In this document: piece by piece, positions 22,151 through 34,917 of the stretch
How positions within the stretch are numbered: the first letter of the stretch is position 1
Layout of the letters: every line of letters begins with the position of its first letter
Assembly: GCA_031841125.1 (NCBI GenBank)
Contig: CM063109.1
Location: forward strand, 33,608,038-33,672,037
Direction of reading: 5' to 3'
Source: Acanthococcus lagerstroemiae
Lineage: Eukaryota > Arthropoda > Insecta > Hemiptera > Eriococcidae
DNA length: 64,000 nt
Notes under the pieces: model-generated
What the model was told of the DNA's origin: nothing
Seen by the model: only the letters and a program-made list of their open reading frames with translations
Database searches by the model: none
Made by a program: the position numbers and the translations under genes

Positions 22151-23029
22151 ATTCCAAATCCACTCGATCACTCCTTTCGTATCCAAGGCTCCTCCGTACA
22201 AGTTATGCTGATTAATGTCCTCGAATATAGATGGTTTGTATACTTAGATTCTACATATTGTTCTTCCGAGGTAAAACGTCGCAAAATTATACCTTTAAAT
22301 GTAGAAAGTACAAAAACGTTCGCAATGAATGTATAAAATTTACTTGTAAAGCGGATATACTTATTAGATATGAACAATCCAATTATCGAAAGCATTTACA
22401 TAGAATAGTCCAGTAAAAATAACCGTAACTCGGTATTACGGACGATATTCTCACGCGCACGTAACATACATACTTAGATATACGAAATTATGTATGCAAA
22501 TTTTACATTAAAAAAATTATTCGTAAGATATTGCACAAACGTATTCAAGGTGTCATAATTTTTAATAATATTAGCTTGAATATAGTAGTTTTCAGTCTAA
22601 GGTAACTATTCTGTTAACAAGAATAACTAGAATGAACTAATACAAAATTTTCACAGGATGACGCGGGAAAAAGATGATAGGGGAGAACGGGAGAGCATAA
22701 AAGGGTTGGGTACCCTGGAGTTGGTGTCACCTGAGTGATGTAGGAGCAATTGGTGCAAAGAAAATGCTTATAACTGAACTGGAAGTGAAGAAGGATTGTG
22801 TCGATTTTTGAGAGACATGGTTGAATAGGGCTTAGGCCTAGCTTAGCTCAGCGTTAGTCCAGTTTTAGAAATTAGGCCGATATGAATGTTTACACCATGT
22901 TTAAAACCCATTTTTGTAGAATATGCTATGCCATCTATTATTTTGACCAAATGACCTGACAAAGTTATTAACTACATACCTCTATTTGGTATAAGTCTGG
23001 AGAGATTGAAACGTGATCAGAAGTACAAA
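22151..23029. other. Gene-free stretch
   Basis: Nothing recognised except TAGGGGAGAACGGGAGAG at 22679, which resembles the pogo-type ends seen elsewhere in the window but has no visible partner. Confidence 0.3.
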
Positions 23030-23480
23030 GCTGTGCTCAAGATCCCTCGTATTCCCTATCTTTCTCTAGGGCGCCGAAACATGGAAGATCAAAGCCGACG
23101 ACCGCAAGAGAATAGACACATTCGAATAATGTGGACCTACTGAAAAAGATGTTGCGAATACCGTGAACTGCGAAGCGCACAAATTTATCGATTCTGAGCA
23201 AAAAACAGTGCTTTTCGTCTACCTATGTTACCAAAGATTCTTGCGTTTCTTCAGACACATTGTTCGAAGACCGGGTGACATCTTGGAGAAGTCAGTAGTA
23301 TTGGGTAAAATCGATGGAAAAAGGCCCAGGGGGGACGTTCACCGGAAAGATGGCTTGACCAGATTGATGAAGTAAGCAGACTGGTGCAGGATATCGATGA
23401 TTGTGCGGCATGGCGAGTGAAGGTGAACGAGATAGTCGAGAAAATTGATGGATTCCCAAGAGCTCAGCCATGAGCAATTG
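23030..23480 (+). pseudogene. 3' fragment of a non-LTR retrotransposon ORF
   Basis: Across changing frames the plus strand gives the pattern found after the reverse transcriptase domain in RTE-like elements: ETWKIKADDRKRIDTFE, then KMLRIP, then RFLRFFRHIVRRPGD, ILEKSVVLGKIDGKRPRG, and finally AWRVKVNEIVEKIDGFP. Several stops and frameshifts interrupt it, and the endonuclease and reverse transcriptase domains are absent, as expected for a 5'-truncated insertion. Confidence 0.75.
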
Positions 23481-23489
23481 ACGCATGAT

Positions 23490-26315
23490 GATTATCTGAT
23501 ATGCAAAAATGTAAGTTGCTTTATTACTTTTTATCTAATATTCCTAGGCTCGTACCTAAATAACATCGTTCGTGTGACTCATTGACAAAGCGAATTCAAA
23601 TCCTCATTTAACTTCCTTATGTTGACGTCTAGGGAAAAGAAAGGACTTGATCCACTAGCTTTTTCCGAAAGTTTTTCGAGATGGGAATCATTTTGACTGC
23701 GTGTATACCTATAAGATTCGCCGCAAGTAACCCGCTTACTAGTTCGTAGATTTGTGGGCTTTATCACAAATGAGCATCCTTGATGACCAAAAAGGCTTAA
23801 CAAAACAAATAAACTGATGTACGAGTGTACCTAATAACCTCGTTATCGTGTAACATCATCGTTAACAGCACAGAGACACCGTGTATGACAATCGCGATCA
23901 TCGTAAATTACATCATCGTTGAAATTCCTCGCACAAAGACTCTCCGGCACGGAAAACAAATGGAAACCTGATTTAAATCGTTTTAGATATAATCGACAAT
24001 TAAGAAAAATTCTTTAATGAAACAAACCCGTATGATGACATTATGTATGTACGTGTTACCCAAGTCATCTTAAAAGCCGTCAATCACCCGATCTGGTCGT
24101 TTTATTACGAAATACGTATAGGTACGTTAATTTTAATGGGAATACAGGAAATGCAGTGGCTGGCTTCGTGGTACCACGAGATTGAGTATGGATGCGAAAA
24201 TGTATATCTAAGTAATAGACAACTCATTGTGAAATGCATCTTCGTGATTCATTTATTTTAGGAATATAATTTGCCATGAGCAGCTCAGCTCGTGGGATTA
24301 GCGAAGAACACTTTTTTCAACAACCATGGGATTCGATAAAATGAGGTGAAACACATGTCGGTGTGAGAAAAGCTGTGATAGACAGTCACGAGATCTTAAT
24401 GTAATGTTATCAGCAAAATAGGTTTTTTATAGTGTCGCATCCACAAGACTTATTCATTATCACAAATTACCTGGATTTTGAACCTAAGTTTGTATTTGAG
24501 GGAGCAGTGACGACGCGTACCTTCCGCTTGTATAAGCGCCGGAGCAGTAATTTCAATTCGTCATTCCTACCCACTTACAACTTAAGACACTCTGGAACTC
24601 CAAGACTCTGTCAGGCTTCATTAAGAATCTCTAAAACGCTTCTAAACTTGTTAATGATTCTGCGAGAACTATTCAGACCTACTTGAGTCTATTTTAAACA
24701 AGTTAAAAATTTTGTAAACTCCGTCCAGATGGGTTCAAGATCAACTTGCTTATTTTCTTCTGAAAATACAGCTAATTGCCAATACAGTTAAAGTTACAGA
24801 ACCCAAATTGCACCGGAAACAAAATTTTGATTCCGAGTGAACTGAGCTAGAGCTGCAGACAATGTTCATTATTCATTTCATGCAGGGATAAAGGATGTCT
24901 CAGATTATGTGACCAATCTTTAGCCGGGTAAGTAAACAACACATCTTGACGACATGTAGATAAGTTTGCCTGGTCTTGCTTCTGAGGGGCGAGGATATAG
25001 AAATTTGGAGAAATTTTACTCATCACTAGAGCCCGGCCTCGAACTTCGTTTTGCTGGTTGATAGAGAAGTGCAGATGATGTACGAGTACGTTTAACAGGG
25101 AAGAGGGACTGGAGAAAAAAATTGTATTTTACCAGAAAATGCCGAAAATAGCGTAAATGCCAAAAACGGTCAAAAACTGTCAAAAACGGTCAAAAACGTC
25201 CGAAAGAACCGAAAATGTCATTTCAAACCAAGTGAAAAGGAAAAACTTAAAATGTTCATATGACGGTCACGCTATTTTTAAGAGTTTGCGTAAATGTACT
25301 GGCATAATTTAGAAAGTCACATCACAGTGTACTACAATTCTATATTCTTGGATGCCTCAAATAAATAAAAGGAGCAGTTTTCCCCTCTTTTTTTGATTTT
25401 TCTTCGAATTTGTGGGACTTTTGGCGTTGTAGGTGAATAATATTACTTTTTCAGGGCCGAATTTTAAGTTTTTTAGTACCGAGGAATCCGGTCTTTACTC
25501 ATCACTTGTGGACCATTGATTCCCTCGATTTCAATTAGATAGACTGTTGAAAATTTTTAACCATAAGGAACGGTAGCGGCATTCACCAAAAAATTATCGG
25601 GATCAGATCTGCAAGGTGTTTACTAGATAGACTTGATAATAACTATTCCCAAACATTTTCACATCTCAATTTTCTATACAAACCATCCACAAAGATTTAT
25701 TTCACAAAAGCTGAACATACAATTTCTTCAACACCCCAGATCTCTGCCCCTTCCGAAATACATAAGAGCAAACAAATAAGTATCTGCATATTAGCGAGAA
25801 GATTAGATCGTTGACTGTACTCCCGGCACAAAAAAATCTGGTGAGAAAGAGTGTTCATACACTTTATCCCCTTAACCGCTTCATTGCCACCCCGAAATTG
25901 TATAAGCTTTCTTCTCTTTATCATCTCACAAGTTAACATTTCTGTAAGAAACCGCATTTTTATTTTTTGTTTGTTTACTAAAATTTGTATAAGTAACACA
26001 TTTCCGACACGACTCTGATACTAAAGTTTAAGCCGCACCCAAGAAAAATCTGCTAACGTCTCTGATATGCAGCATAGGCCAATTTTTCAGAGGCCAAAAT
26101 TTGGAAACATATGCCAACGAATCGTTTACAGATGGGGAAGATTGCGGGTTACTAATTCTTTGTGAATACATTTGCTGCTCCTCCGTAATTTTTGAAGGGA
26201 ACACTTACAACCACAAAATGATGGGGACCTATGAAGTAGGTCAATAAGACACGTTCCTAGAACTTTCGTCGGAAAAATAGAAAACGAGGAGTCGTAGGGG
26301 TAACATTTTGTAATC
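23490..26315. other. Long gene-free stretch
   Basis: No recognised ORF. A short run of AAAACGGTC-like units sits at about 25155-25205. A block at about 24915-25050 shares CATCTTGAC..CATGT..GAT..GTTTGCC phrasing with about 45850-45930, so both may be copies of one dispersed repeat. Confidence 0.35.
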
Positions 26316-26613
26316 AGTGTCGGACTGGCTTTCTTCAAGGCCCCTGGCGGTTCTTGCACAATGGGCCCCGTGTCATACCCCACTTCTGAAAATTGAGCCA
26401 CTGCCCTTCAACAAATGAACATAACATAACGTAACATAACAGAAAAGACTAGTTATTTTCAATAAAAAGGCAAAAAATACTTGCAATGAATTCCATTAAA
26501 CTTCATTATAAAAATGCAAAAAGGAATACAAGAAAAAACCAAGAGTAAAACGATAACATAATTCTATAAGAATTGAAGTCAAAAAAAGGACAGGGTTGCC
26601 AATTAAAAATACA

Positions 26614-28738
26614 CTAATAACAAAAACAAAATAAAAATGAAAATCTCTTTAATTCTTTTGATGATTGCCCAAACTGGTCAATAATTTCATCAACATTAAT
26701 ATTTTTCAGAAGATCAGATTTTACAAACATCAACAGTAAAAGGCTTAATAATTCTAGGCCAAGAGTATTTCTTGAACAGTCCTTGAGCTTTTTCAACTTC
26801 GAAAAACACCGTTCGCAATACACTTGGGGGCAGGGTAACAAAAGTATGAATTTTATAGCTGCGTATAAATTGTTAAAGATTCCAGACATAGTTGTTAATT
26901 TACGCAAAATTGAAAAGAGGTAACCCAAACATGATACATAGTTTTTACCTTCATCATGGCGAGCTTGAGCTACTGTCATTCGCACTCCTGAATCTAACTC
27001 AAATTCTTCTTCAGATGCTGAACTTTCCAAATTTTGATCTTGATCATCCTCAACCTGTCCTTTGTCTTGATGACCTACTGCTGCTATAGCTGCATAAAGT
27101 TTCCGCCAATCTCGAGTCGAGCTATCATACTGCCCTGCAAATTGTTTGAGTTCATTCAGTAAAGATATTCTGCTCAAGCCTGTTAAGTCACTTATCTTTA
27201 CAAAAGTTGATGCAGGAAATTCTGAAATACTTTTCATGTTTTAAATTTCTTCAAATTTTTCTGGATTCAACCACGAACAATCTATATATAAATCTTTATT
27301 TGGGATAAACTTCTCCTTGATACTTCCATGAGCATTGTCAATAATGCTATAAAAAATATTCACCCGAAAATCTGTGGACAAGCCTAATTCTGGTTGTTCA
27401 GCATTAGCTTGCTCATTGCTTCTCTCTTTTTTTTTTTTAAATAGGAATTCTACGAGATGCAAAATCTTCTTCTCTTTCTATTGACAAAGTTTCCCTCAGT
27501 TCAAGCTCACACTCTTTCTTATCATTGTCATCGTCATCACTAATGTCTTCAAATTCAAATTCATCAGTCTCTTCCTTTGCATAATATTCAAATTTTGTTT
27601 CTCCATATAATTTTAAAACATATGCTTCATTCCTTTTGGCTTCGATTTGGGAGCTCAGTTTTTCCACCATTTTCCATGCTCGTAAATAATCTAATGAAGA
27701 AGACTGCAAATATTTTGAAACAGGAGTTGTGACAGCAAATAAATCTAAAATAATTAGGGGAGAGTGGGGAGCAATCGGACACGGGGAGGATTCGCACGAC
27801 CCCCATTTGGGGTCTCAATATTTTCAAAAATCGCGAATTTCCACAATGAAAATTCTTTATATTCATATCTATTCATTTATGCAAAAAAAAAAAATTCAGA
27901 CTTTTATCATTTTCGCGGACTTATAACAAAAAATTCACTGTTTTTCTGCTCAGCCACCTATTTTTAAAAATGAAATATTTTTGACTTACTGAAGAGATAT
28001 CAATCTTAATCGATTTTTGTTAGGTAGGTTGGACATTCGAAAATAAATAGGTAAGCAATTTTTGTCGTTCCGGCTGAGTGTCGCTTCATGTAAAAAAAAA
28101 GTTCATGAAAATGATAGGTTGGGGGATTCGGACAAATGGTATTCTCACTGATTTTTCTGTGATCTCGATGTGATAAGAAGTGTCGGTGTTTTTTTTTCGT
28201 TTTTTTTTTTTTTCGTAGATTCCTGATTACTTCTATTTCTCGGAGTACCGGATACCTCGTTTGTGCCTTTTTCTAATATTATTGAAAAACTTGACAAGAT
28301 TAATGATGAAAAAAAGACCCAGCGACAAAATCGATATTAAACGATATTTTGTTGGTAATTAATCGTTTGAATGTTGTTGTTTTTTTCGTAATTAAATAAT
28401 AAATTTGCGTTTGTGCATATTTTCTTCAATTTTTATGGGACTTTTTATGTCGTGTCCGAATCCTCCCCATAACTTGTCTGAATGGTCACCCCCTGTCAGG
28501 GGTCGGACAAAAAAAAAAAAGTTTTTGAAAATTAATTATCATGGGGATAATGAAGATAAAAATGGGAAACGAAAATCAGTTTAGATGTAAAAAAGTCCAA
28601 AATGTACGATGGTGGGATGCAATTGCCACAAAATCTCATAGTTTCCACGTAAAACGTCAAAATGCAAAAACTGTCTGAATCCTCCCCACTCTCCCCTACG
28701 GTGGTAGAAATTGTAACAATTTTCTCCCAATTCTTCAT
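26614..28738 (-). pseudogene. hAT transposase (ZMYM1-like type), broken
   Basis: Reading from 28738 down: MKNWEKIVTISTTV, then the MITE, then LDLFAVTTPVSKYLQ and SSSLDYLRAWKMVEKLSS (to 27437), a frameshift, DFRVNIFYSIIDNA (27462-27241), a stop, then 27237-26614. The last part ends in the hAT dimerisation region PQVYCERCFSKLKKLK plus DLLKNINVDEIIDQF. The order and blocks follow hAT transposases of the group also seen in domesticated ZMYM-type proteins. An acidic insert (DISDDDDNDKKE) precedes the frameshift. The N-terminal zinc finger and much of the catalytic domain are unrecognisable. Confidence 0.75.
27757..28696. mobile_element. Pogo-type MITE inserted in the hAT ORF
   Basis: Perfect 15-bp TIRs GGGGAGAGTGGGGAG with TA on both sides (27755-27756, 28697-28698). 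GGGGAGGATTCG-type words, often with an adjacent CGGAC, recur just inside both ends and at about 28123 and 28455. It splits the transposase reading frame, which continues in frame if the MITE and one TA are disregarded. Confidence 0.85.
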
Positions 28739-29207
28739 TAAAGAACGTATCTGAAATTTTGATCTACAATCAAATTCCCTGCCAACAACTACCTTTTTGA
28801 GATACTTAAAAAAAATAATAATTTCTTCATTTTTGGTATTTTTGCAGGTAGTTCAAAAACTGCAGATAAAGCCTTATCTTAGTTCCACCATCTTATTTTT
28901 CCAATTTTGCCCAAACACCTCAATTTTTATTATGAGCTTCCATTGTAGTTGCAAGTTCATTTCTCCACAAATCCATTCTTATGAGTCTGCTGCACCCTAT
29001 TGAACTAATCTAAACAAATTTTCTAGCGTTACTTCTGCCCCACCCTGTACTATAGACTATAGATCAATGTGATCATTGTGATTCTTGTACGTCTGACGTT
29101 TAATATTACAAGGAGTTTATTTTCTCCTTCATTCTTCAAACTTCTAGAAATTTAGGAAATAGAAGTTTTTGTTACATACTCGCAATTCTTCTTTCCTGAA
29201 TATCTAC

Positions 29208-29827
29208 ATATGTGGCAGTTTCTATAAAAAGGGGTAACTTTGTCAACCGATTGAAATCGCAGAAAACGTGAAAAAAGAAAAGAAAATTTTTTAGATGAAA
29301 CTAATCAATTTTGAGATTTTGGTCGATTTCTATTGAAAAAACACTGTAATAACGAAGAGACAAAATTTACGGGTGTGAGAGAGAAGAGGGAGCGAGAGAA
29401 AGAGGAAGAGAATTATGAAAGAGATTGAGAAAAGAATGCGAATGTCTGCGTCGCTTTCTCGCGGTTTTTCGGAGCTCACGAATAAATCCGAAGTTCTGAA
29501 TTGTTACCACATAGAAGAGTGAAAAATTACCTTTCCAACAAACAGTTGTCAAGGCTAGTAACGGGACTCCGCGGCGAGTTACGGCCACTTGAAGGAGTGG
29601 GAGAAAAAGGCGTGTCTAACTTTAGACGCGTTTTTCTCGGAAACGTGTTTTCGCGCGTTCTCATTATACTCATCTTTGACCGCTTGTATCTCCGCAAAGA
29701 AAAACGCTACAGATCTCGCCAATAGCTCCTTAAAACGGGCATTCATTTCTCTATTACTTACTATCCGTAACTCAAAATTCGTCAAATCGACAAAGTTACC
29801 CTTTTTTTTATAGAAACTGCCACATAT
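29208..29827. mobile_element. 620-bp MITE in the hAT element
   Basis: Ends ATATGTGGCAGTTTCTATAA and its near-exact inverse at 29800-29827; similarity continues inward through GGGTAACTTTGTC. The interior includes a GAGAGA-rich stretch. The short ORFs within it lie in different frames and show no domain. Confidence 0.75.
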
Positions 29828-30000
29828 AATTATTTGTGAATAGTCCGCAGTCAAAAATAATTTCCTTCAAACTTTTGTTGAAAATCTTTTACAAGCACAA
29901 TATTGTTGCAGTACAGCTGTTTTTGGGCCCACTTCAAACTTTACTTTCAGCTGGCCCCTATAGAGATCGGCAGATAGCAACCCAGGCCAGTCTGACACTG

Positions 30001-32234
30001 TGTCAATTTGAGACTCTGATTTGAGTATTACCAATTTTGATATCAATTTAAAACATAAATCTCAAAGTCTACTTGAATCACTAATTTCAACGTCGATTTG
30101 AAACACCAATCTCGAGGTCGATTTTGAAACATCAATTTTAACGTTAATTTGAATCATCAATTTTGATGTTGATTGAAAACACCATTTTCCACATTAATTT
30201 TTACAATTTTGCGTCGAGTGAAAAGTATTTTACTACTAACAGATGAAACTGTGCACAAAAGAAGGAACACTGGATTTGTTAAAAAACAAATTCACATATT
30301 TTGGGTTTAACTTGGTAAAAGCTCTCGGGCTGTACGCCCTCAGTGAGCAAAGTAATTTTAGGCACATGCAGTGGGTTCTTATCAGAGGCTTTGAATGAAT
30401 GATAAATTAGATGTGGTTAAATACATGGCTAAGGCATTTGATATTCAAATGACGTCGATGTGAAGGTTAAAACTAGGTCGACTGGGCTGTTAAATGTCGA
30501 TCTGACGGTAATTTTGACTATCAAATAGACTTTACGATCATTTGTTCTATCAAATCGACGCCTCGATCACCGTCTCAATTGGACGTCAATCTCTGATTGT
30601 TAATGAGTTTGAACTAAGATTCAAGTTGACAGATGTGAAAATCGACGTCGAAATGACCGTGATTCTACCCGTCGAATTGATTTCGTGGGTAGTACTCACG
30701 ATTATCGAAGTGAAACTATGGGGGGATGGGGGGGGGTGAACCCTCCTAAAAAGATTATCAGACGTGGTAGGAGCGGGAACTTCAAATATATTAGTTAGAA
30801 CACCATTTCCAACAACCAGCAAACTCCCGCTTGTTACTCTTCTTTTCCTCAAAGTCCCTTTCTCCGGTCTAATTTGTCTGAACTATCTGAGCCCCTGGCA
30901 CAACCATTTTTTCGAACATTCTTCTCGCTAAGAAGGTTTGTGAAGATATTTATTTTCAAATTGGCTCTCCAAGGTCTCACCACATCCGTAATAATTAATT
31001 TGTTCGGCGGTAACTTTCCGCGAAGAAAAAAGTTTTCGCCTGCCAATTCACCTTTGTCCCTCTCATCGGCACTCGGTTCGCCTTCAATTCAGTCAATAAT
31101 GTATACAGGTATCCATATAGGAGACGCCTATAAAACTGGTGACGTCATCGAACCCGCAACTCCAATCTGAACCTATATTTGCCAGAATGTAGAATTTTAT
31201 AATCGGCCGCAGTCCTTGAATTCGTCCGTTAATTTCGCCAAATTACAGCGCAGATAGAAAGATATTAACGTCAAATGAGACGTAGAAAAAATACATTTAA
31301 TGTACATCTAGATTTAATATGACACGCTTTTCGATTAATTACTGCTTGTGTAAATTCTATCGCCGCCTCGCCTATGTAAGTATTTCTTCTGTAACCACAA
31401 AAGGAAAACAATCAAATTACAGACTACTGGTAAAAAAAAGTTATACTCACCTGTAATAATTGTGTTTTTTTTTTTTACTCAACTTATAGAACATTTCGCC
31501 GCGGTTGATGGAGGTATAGAAATGCCACTGCAAACAAGGAAGAAGGTAAGTATTTGCTGGTTGGCTCGTTGCAATGGACACAATATTGTTACAGCACAGA
31601 CTCAGCAAGAGTGGAGGAAAGTTCACCAATCGATTCCTGTTCCCCGTTCGTCGATAATTTCTGTTGTGTTTTTTCGCCTTTAATAAAAACACCTTACTTC
31701 GATGCAGAATTAAATACGAAGCCGAACCAACACGAATTTCCACCTCACTTCCAAACTGCTTTTCGAATATAGTCTTCAAATATGGAACTGCTGAACTGTG
31801 TGACCCGATCAACCTACTTTATCGACCATAGGTATTTTCGATTATATAACTAAATGTTGATCCGTTGATCTTATTCGTGATCGTTTTGATCTACAGTCAA
31901 CGCTCGAACCCGCGTCACGATTTATATCATCTGGTAATCTGTGGAAACAATACGAACACGAGTGTGTATATACTTCAAGTTAACGGCGTGCGATCACCGT
32001 TGTATATTTTTTTTTCACGCAGTAAAAAAATTTACTCCTATACCGGTTTTGTAAAAAAAAAACTTCCAGATGCGGATTCCTTCGGAAAACCGAAGCCGGT
32101 GAACAGCCAGTCAGAGCAAGCACGTTCGGTTGCCTCATGCTCATTTGGAAGGCATTTTATGTTGAGCCGCAATGGCAGATCCAAAATTTATCCTGAGAAA
32201 AGCAATTTATTTGAAATATATAACAAGTAACCTA
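30001..32234. other. Gene-free stretch with degenerate tandem repeat
   Basis: From 30010 to 30190, TTTGAAACACCAAT and CAACGTCGATTT-like phrases recur about every 27 bp. Similar TCGAC/TCGAT-rich phrases reappear at 30470-30690. A perfect TGACGTCA lies at 31139. The rest is unassigned apart from the exon candidate at 31490. Confidence 0.4.
31490..31545 (+). other. Candidate small exon between consensus splice sites
   Basis: A 12-T polypyrimidine run and CTCAACTTATAG precede base 31490, and AAG|GTAAGT ends it, both matching splice consensus. One of three frames is open (HFAAVDGGIEMPLQTRKK). No flanking exons could be linked, so this is only a candidate for a host-gene internal exon. Confidence 0.25.
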
Positions 32235-33715
32235 CGCACCAACCGCAGATTCCGAGGAAGATGACATACAGAACTCTTACAGTGAATTAAGTCAAATCCT
32301 AGGACATGTATCCTCCAGAGAAATCCCCATACTCATGGGAGATTTCAATGCCAAAATAGGCAGACCCACCCACGACGCAAATTTGAACCACGTAATAGGC
32401 AGACGGGGTATCGGCGAGAGGAACGTGAGAGGCAATAGATTAATAGACTTCTGCCTAGATCAGGAACTACGTATTTGTAGCCAGCGCGAACTTCCGACAT
32501 CATTCGAAGAAACTGTACACTTGGAGGTCACAAGGAGAAATATATCGAAACCAAATAGATTACTTTGTGGTGAGCAACCAGTGAAAAACATCGATATGGG
32601 GTGTTAGAACGTACCCAGGAAAAGACTGCGGCAGCGACCATCAGCTACTAGTAGCAGAAATAGCCCCAAGACTAAGAACGAAGAAAAAGCCCAATGCTAT
32701 TGAAAATAGATGGTACTTACTAAAGAACCCTGTATGCAAAAACGCAGTCACGGAGAACCTGGAAAAACTCGCTGCCCAAAGAGAAATCCCGGACCTGAAT
32801 GCCGAGGAAACATGGCTCAGAATGAAAGAGAGCCTAGAAACTGCGGCAAGAATGTTACCAATATCAGCCAAAACGAGCAAGGAATGGATCACGGATGATA
32901 CATGGAGGACAATCAAAGTGCGGAAAGCGCTGAAAGGAAAACTGCTGTATGAAAGGAAGAGGAAGCTGTACCAACAGAAAAACAAGGAAGTCAGGAAAAA
33001 TGACGAGAAGATAGAAACAGGTATATAGAAGGGATCTGCGAAGAAATCGAAAAACATCAGCTTAAAAACGAGACTAAAGACATGTTTCAGAAAATCAGAA
33101 GGGTCACACGGACTTTTGAAGCGAAAGCTCTACCTCTGAAAGATCGCGAAGAAAAAATGCTGACAAGTTCAGAAGAAATGAAAACGAGATGACGCGAATA
33201 CTGTGAGAACCTGATGGCGGACGAAACCGAAAATGTTGCACAGAGAGAACGAAGGGCCAGGAGGCGAGGCGGAGCCATATATCCTACTATCGGAGGTCGA
33301 TGCAGCAGTCGAGAAACGGAAAAAGGGTAAATCAGCAGGTGCACATGGCATAGTTCCGGAAATGTTGATAGCAGCACCGGAGAAATGCACCAAATTACTA
33401 CACCTCATATGAACAAAATTTGGAAAAAGCAGAAATGGCCGAGGGACTGAATTGCTTCAGTATACATTCCTTCCCACAACAAAGAATCAAAATCGGACTG
33501 CTAGAACAATTTCGCTAATATCACACGCGAGCAAAGTCTTACTCAACATCATGCATGAACGGATTGAGGCATACATCCTCCCACAGATATCGCCTGAACA
33601 GGCTGATTTTATTTAGGCTTCATCGACTACGAAAAGGCGTTCGGAAATGTCAGCTGGTGGATACTCTGGAGCTGTTTAGAAAAACTGGGAGTACTAGCAC
33701 CTGATTGCTCTCACT
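32235..33715 (+). pseudogene. Non-LTR retrotransposon fragment: endonuclease plus partial reverse transcriptase
   Basis: The plus strand starts in the endonuclease domain (YAPTADSEEDD, then ILMGDFNAKIG, an APE-type catalytic motif) and continues as VRGNRLIDFCLDQELRI. The reverse transcriptase begins near 33300 with KKGKSAGAHGIVPEML and ISLISHASKVLLNIM. Near 33610 QADFI joins directly to GFIDYEKAFGNV, so the segment that normally links these motifs is deleted. The copy ends at about 33715 before the YxDD motif. Both ends are truncated and frames shift several times. Confidence 0.8.
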
Positions 33716-34408
33716 TCTTCTAAATCCTGTTAATTTCTTCATTTTCCTTGAGAAAATACTTCCTGTGGTAGGAAAGTATGAAAGGCACAATACTCGAGTC
33801 GTTGTAAGTAAATTCCGAAATAAGAATGAAATGTAAAAAACTTCACCTCCTTGGCTCTATATATTGAAAATAACGCTCGCACAGTAATAAAGATCAAGAT
33901 CAATGAGCACCACTGAAAAAGAAAAAGAAAAAATTGCAGGAGGCTCGTTACCGACCCCAATAAAATCGAAATTGTTGCTTTTATTAATTATTTTCATTAT
34001 TTTCAACTAATTGATTTCCCGGAAATAAAGCGCCACAGAACTGAACTGTGACTCAAATCCGTTCAGATAAACGTATCTGAAATGACACACCAATGAACTG
34101 AACTGGAAATGAGAAGAGAAAAAAAGCGATTGCAATAGGCTCGGCTAATCGTACCCAACCCTAAAATAGTTATAGTTTTCTCAATCCTCTCCTCTTGAGT
34201 ATGTTCGTCAGCCATTCATACTTCCTGATTTTCTTTTCAATTTTAATTAGTACCGGACGAATTATTTTTCCATTCGGTAGAAAGGTAAGTTCCTGAAAAT
34301 TTCAACTCAATCGAATATCAACAGATGGCGCCTCGACCCACCCCCTCACCTTATGTTATAAACTCGTTAGGTTCGGCATTTTCCAAAAAATTATTTTCTC
34401 AATCTTCA
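33716..34408. other. Gene-free stretch
   Basis: Nothing recognised. Confidence 0.3.
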
Positions 34409-34417
34409 AGAATGTTG

Positions 34418-34917
34418 GGGTACGTTACCCTGGCCCCCCCAAATTTGATTTTAGACCCGATTTTGGGTTAGGGGAAATGTACCCGAAATGTACCCAAATG
34501 TACCGCTATTATTACAAAATGTACCTCCTCCCCTTGCGAAGGGGGAACTAAAGTCCTTTGGTGGGGCCAGGGTAACGGGAGCCCCCCCCCCAATTTGTCT
34601 GATTTCGTCAAATTTGGTTCGAATGAAATGTACCCGAAATGTACCGAAATGTACCACCAATTATCTGAAATGTACCCCGTTTATAGCCGCGGGGGGGAGG
34701 ATTCAAGTTGGTGGGGCTGTGGTAACGTTAGCCCCCCCATTTGTTCCAATTTCTCCGAATTTGGGCAGAATGAAATGTACCCGAAATGTACCGAAATGTA
34801 CCATCAATTATATAAAATGTACCCCCTCCCTTCCCATGTAATGACCAAAAGTATGAGGGGGCCGAAATGAATTAGAGCTTCCAACTTTACCTATTTCGTC
34901 ACATTTGGTTCGGAATA
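34418..34917 (+). repeat. Left TIR, three subrepeat units
   Basis: Three tandem units of about 147 bp, each opening with a run of GAAATGTACC words (two to four per unit) and containing a G/C-rich segment near GGTGGGGC..GGTAACG. ORFs across it merely translate the repeats (peptide KCTRNVPKCT recurs). Confidence 0.9.

Larger units (their letters stand above)
26316..30000 (-). mobile_element. hAT transposon interrupted by two MITEs
   Basis: TIRs CAGTGTCGGACTGGC (26316-26330) and CAGTGTCAGACTGGC (29986-30000, reverse complement) match at 14 of 15. GGGCCC-containing phrases lie inside both ends. The minus strand encodes a hAT-type transposase in pieces. Two MITEs, 27757-28696 and 29208-29827, are inserted in it; without them the element would be about 2.1 kb. 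No clear 8-bp TSD was found. Confidence 0.75.

Noticed and set aside
22679..22696. Pogo-like terminus TAGGGGAGAACGGGAGAG
   Set aside because: No inverted partner within reach, so no element can be bounded.
25697..25999. 100-codon minus-strand ORF
   Set aside because: No recognisable motif and no splice or start context; compatible with chance.
31130..31150. CRE-like TGACGTCA as promoter evidence
   Set aside because: An isolated 8-mer with no TATA, initiator or downstream gene in support.
32641..33057. 138-codon minus-strand ORF
   Set aside because: Antisense of the linker of the LINE pseudogene; Phe/Ser-rich as expected for such shadows.
34488..34870. ORFs of 91-117 codons with repeated KCTRNVPKCT peptides
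   Set aside because: They are translations of the GAAATGTACC subrepeats of the TIR, present in mirror image at the other TIR; no coding signal.
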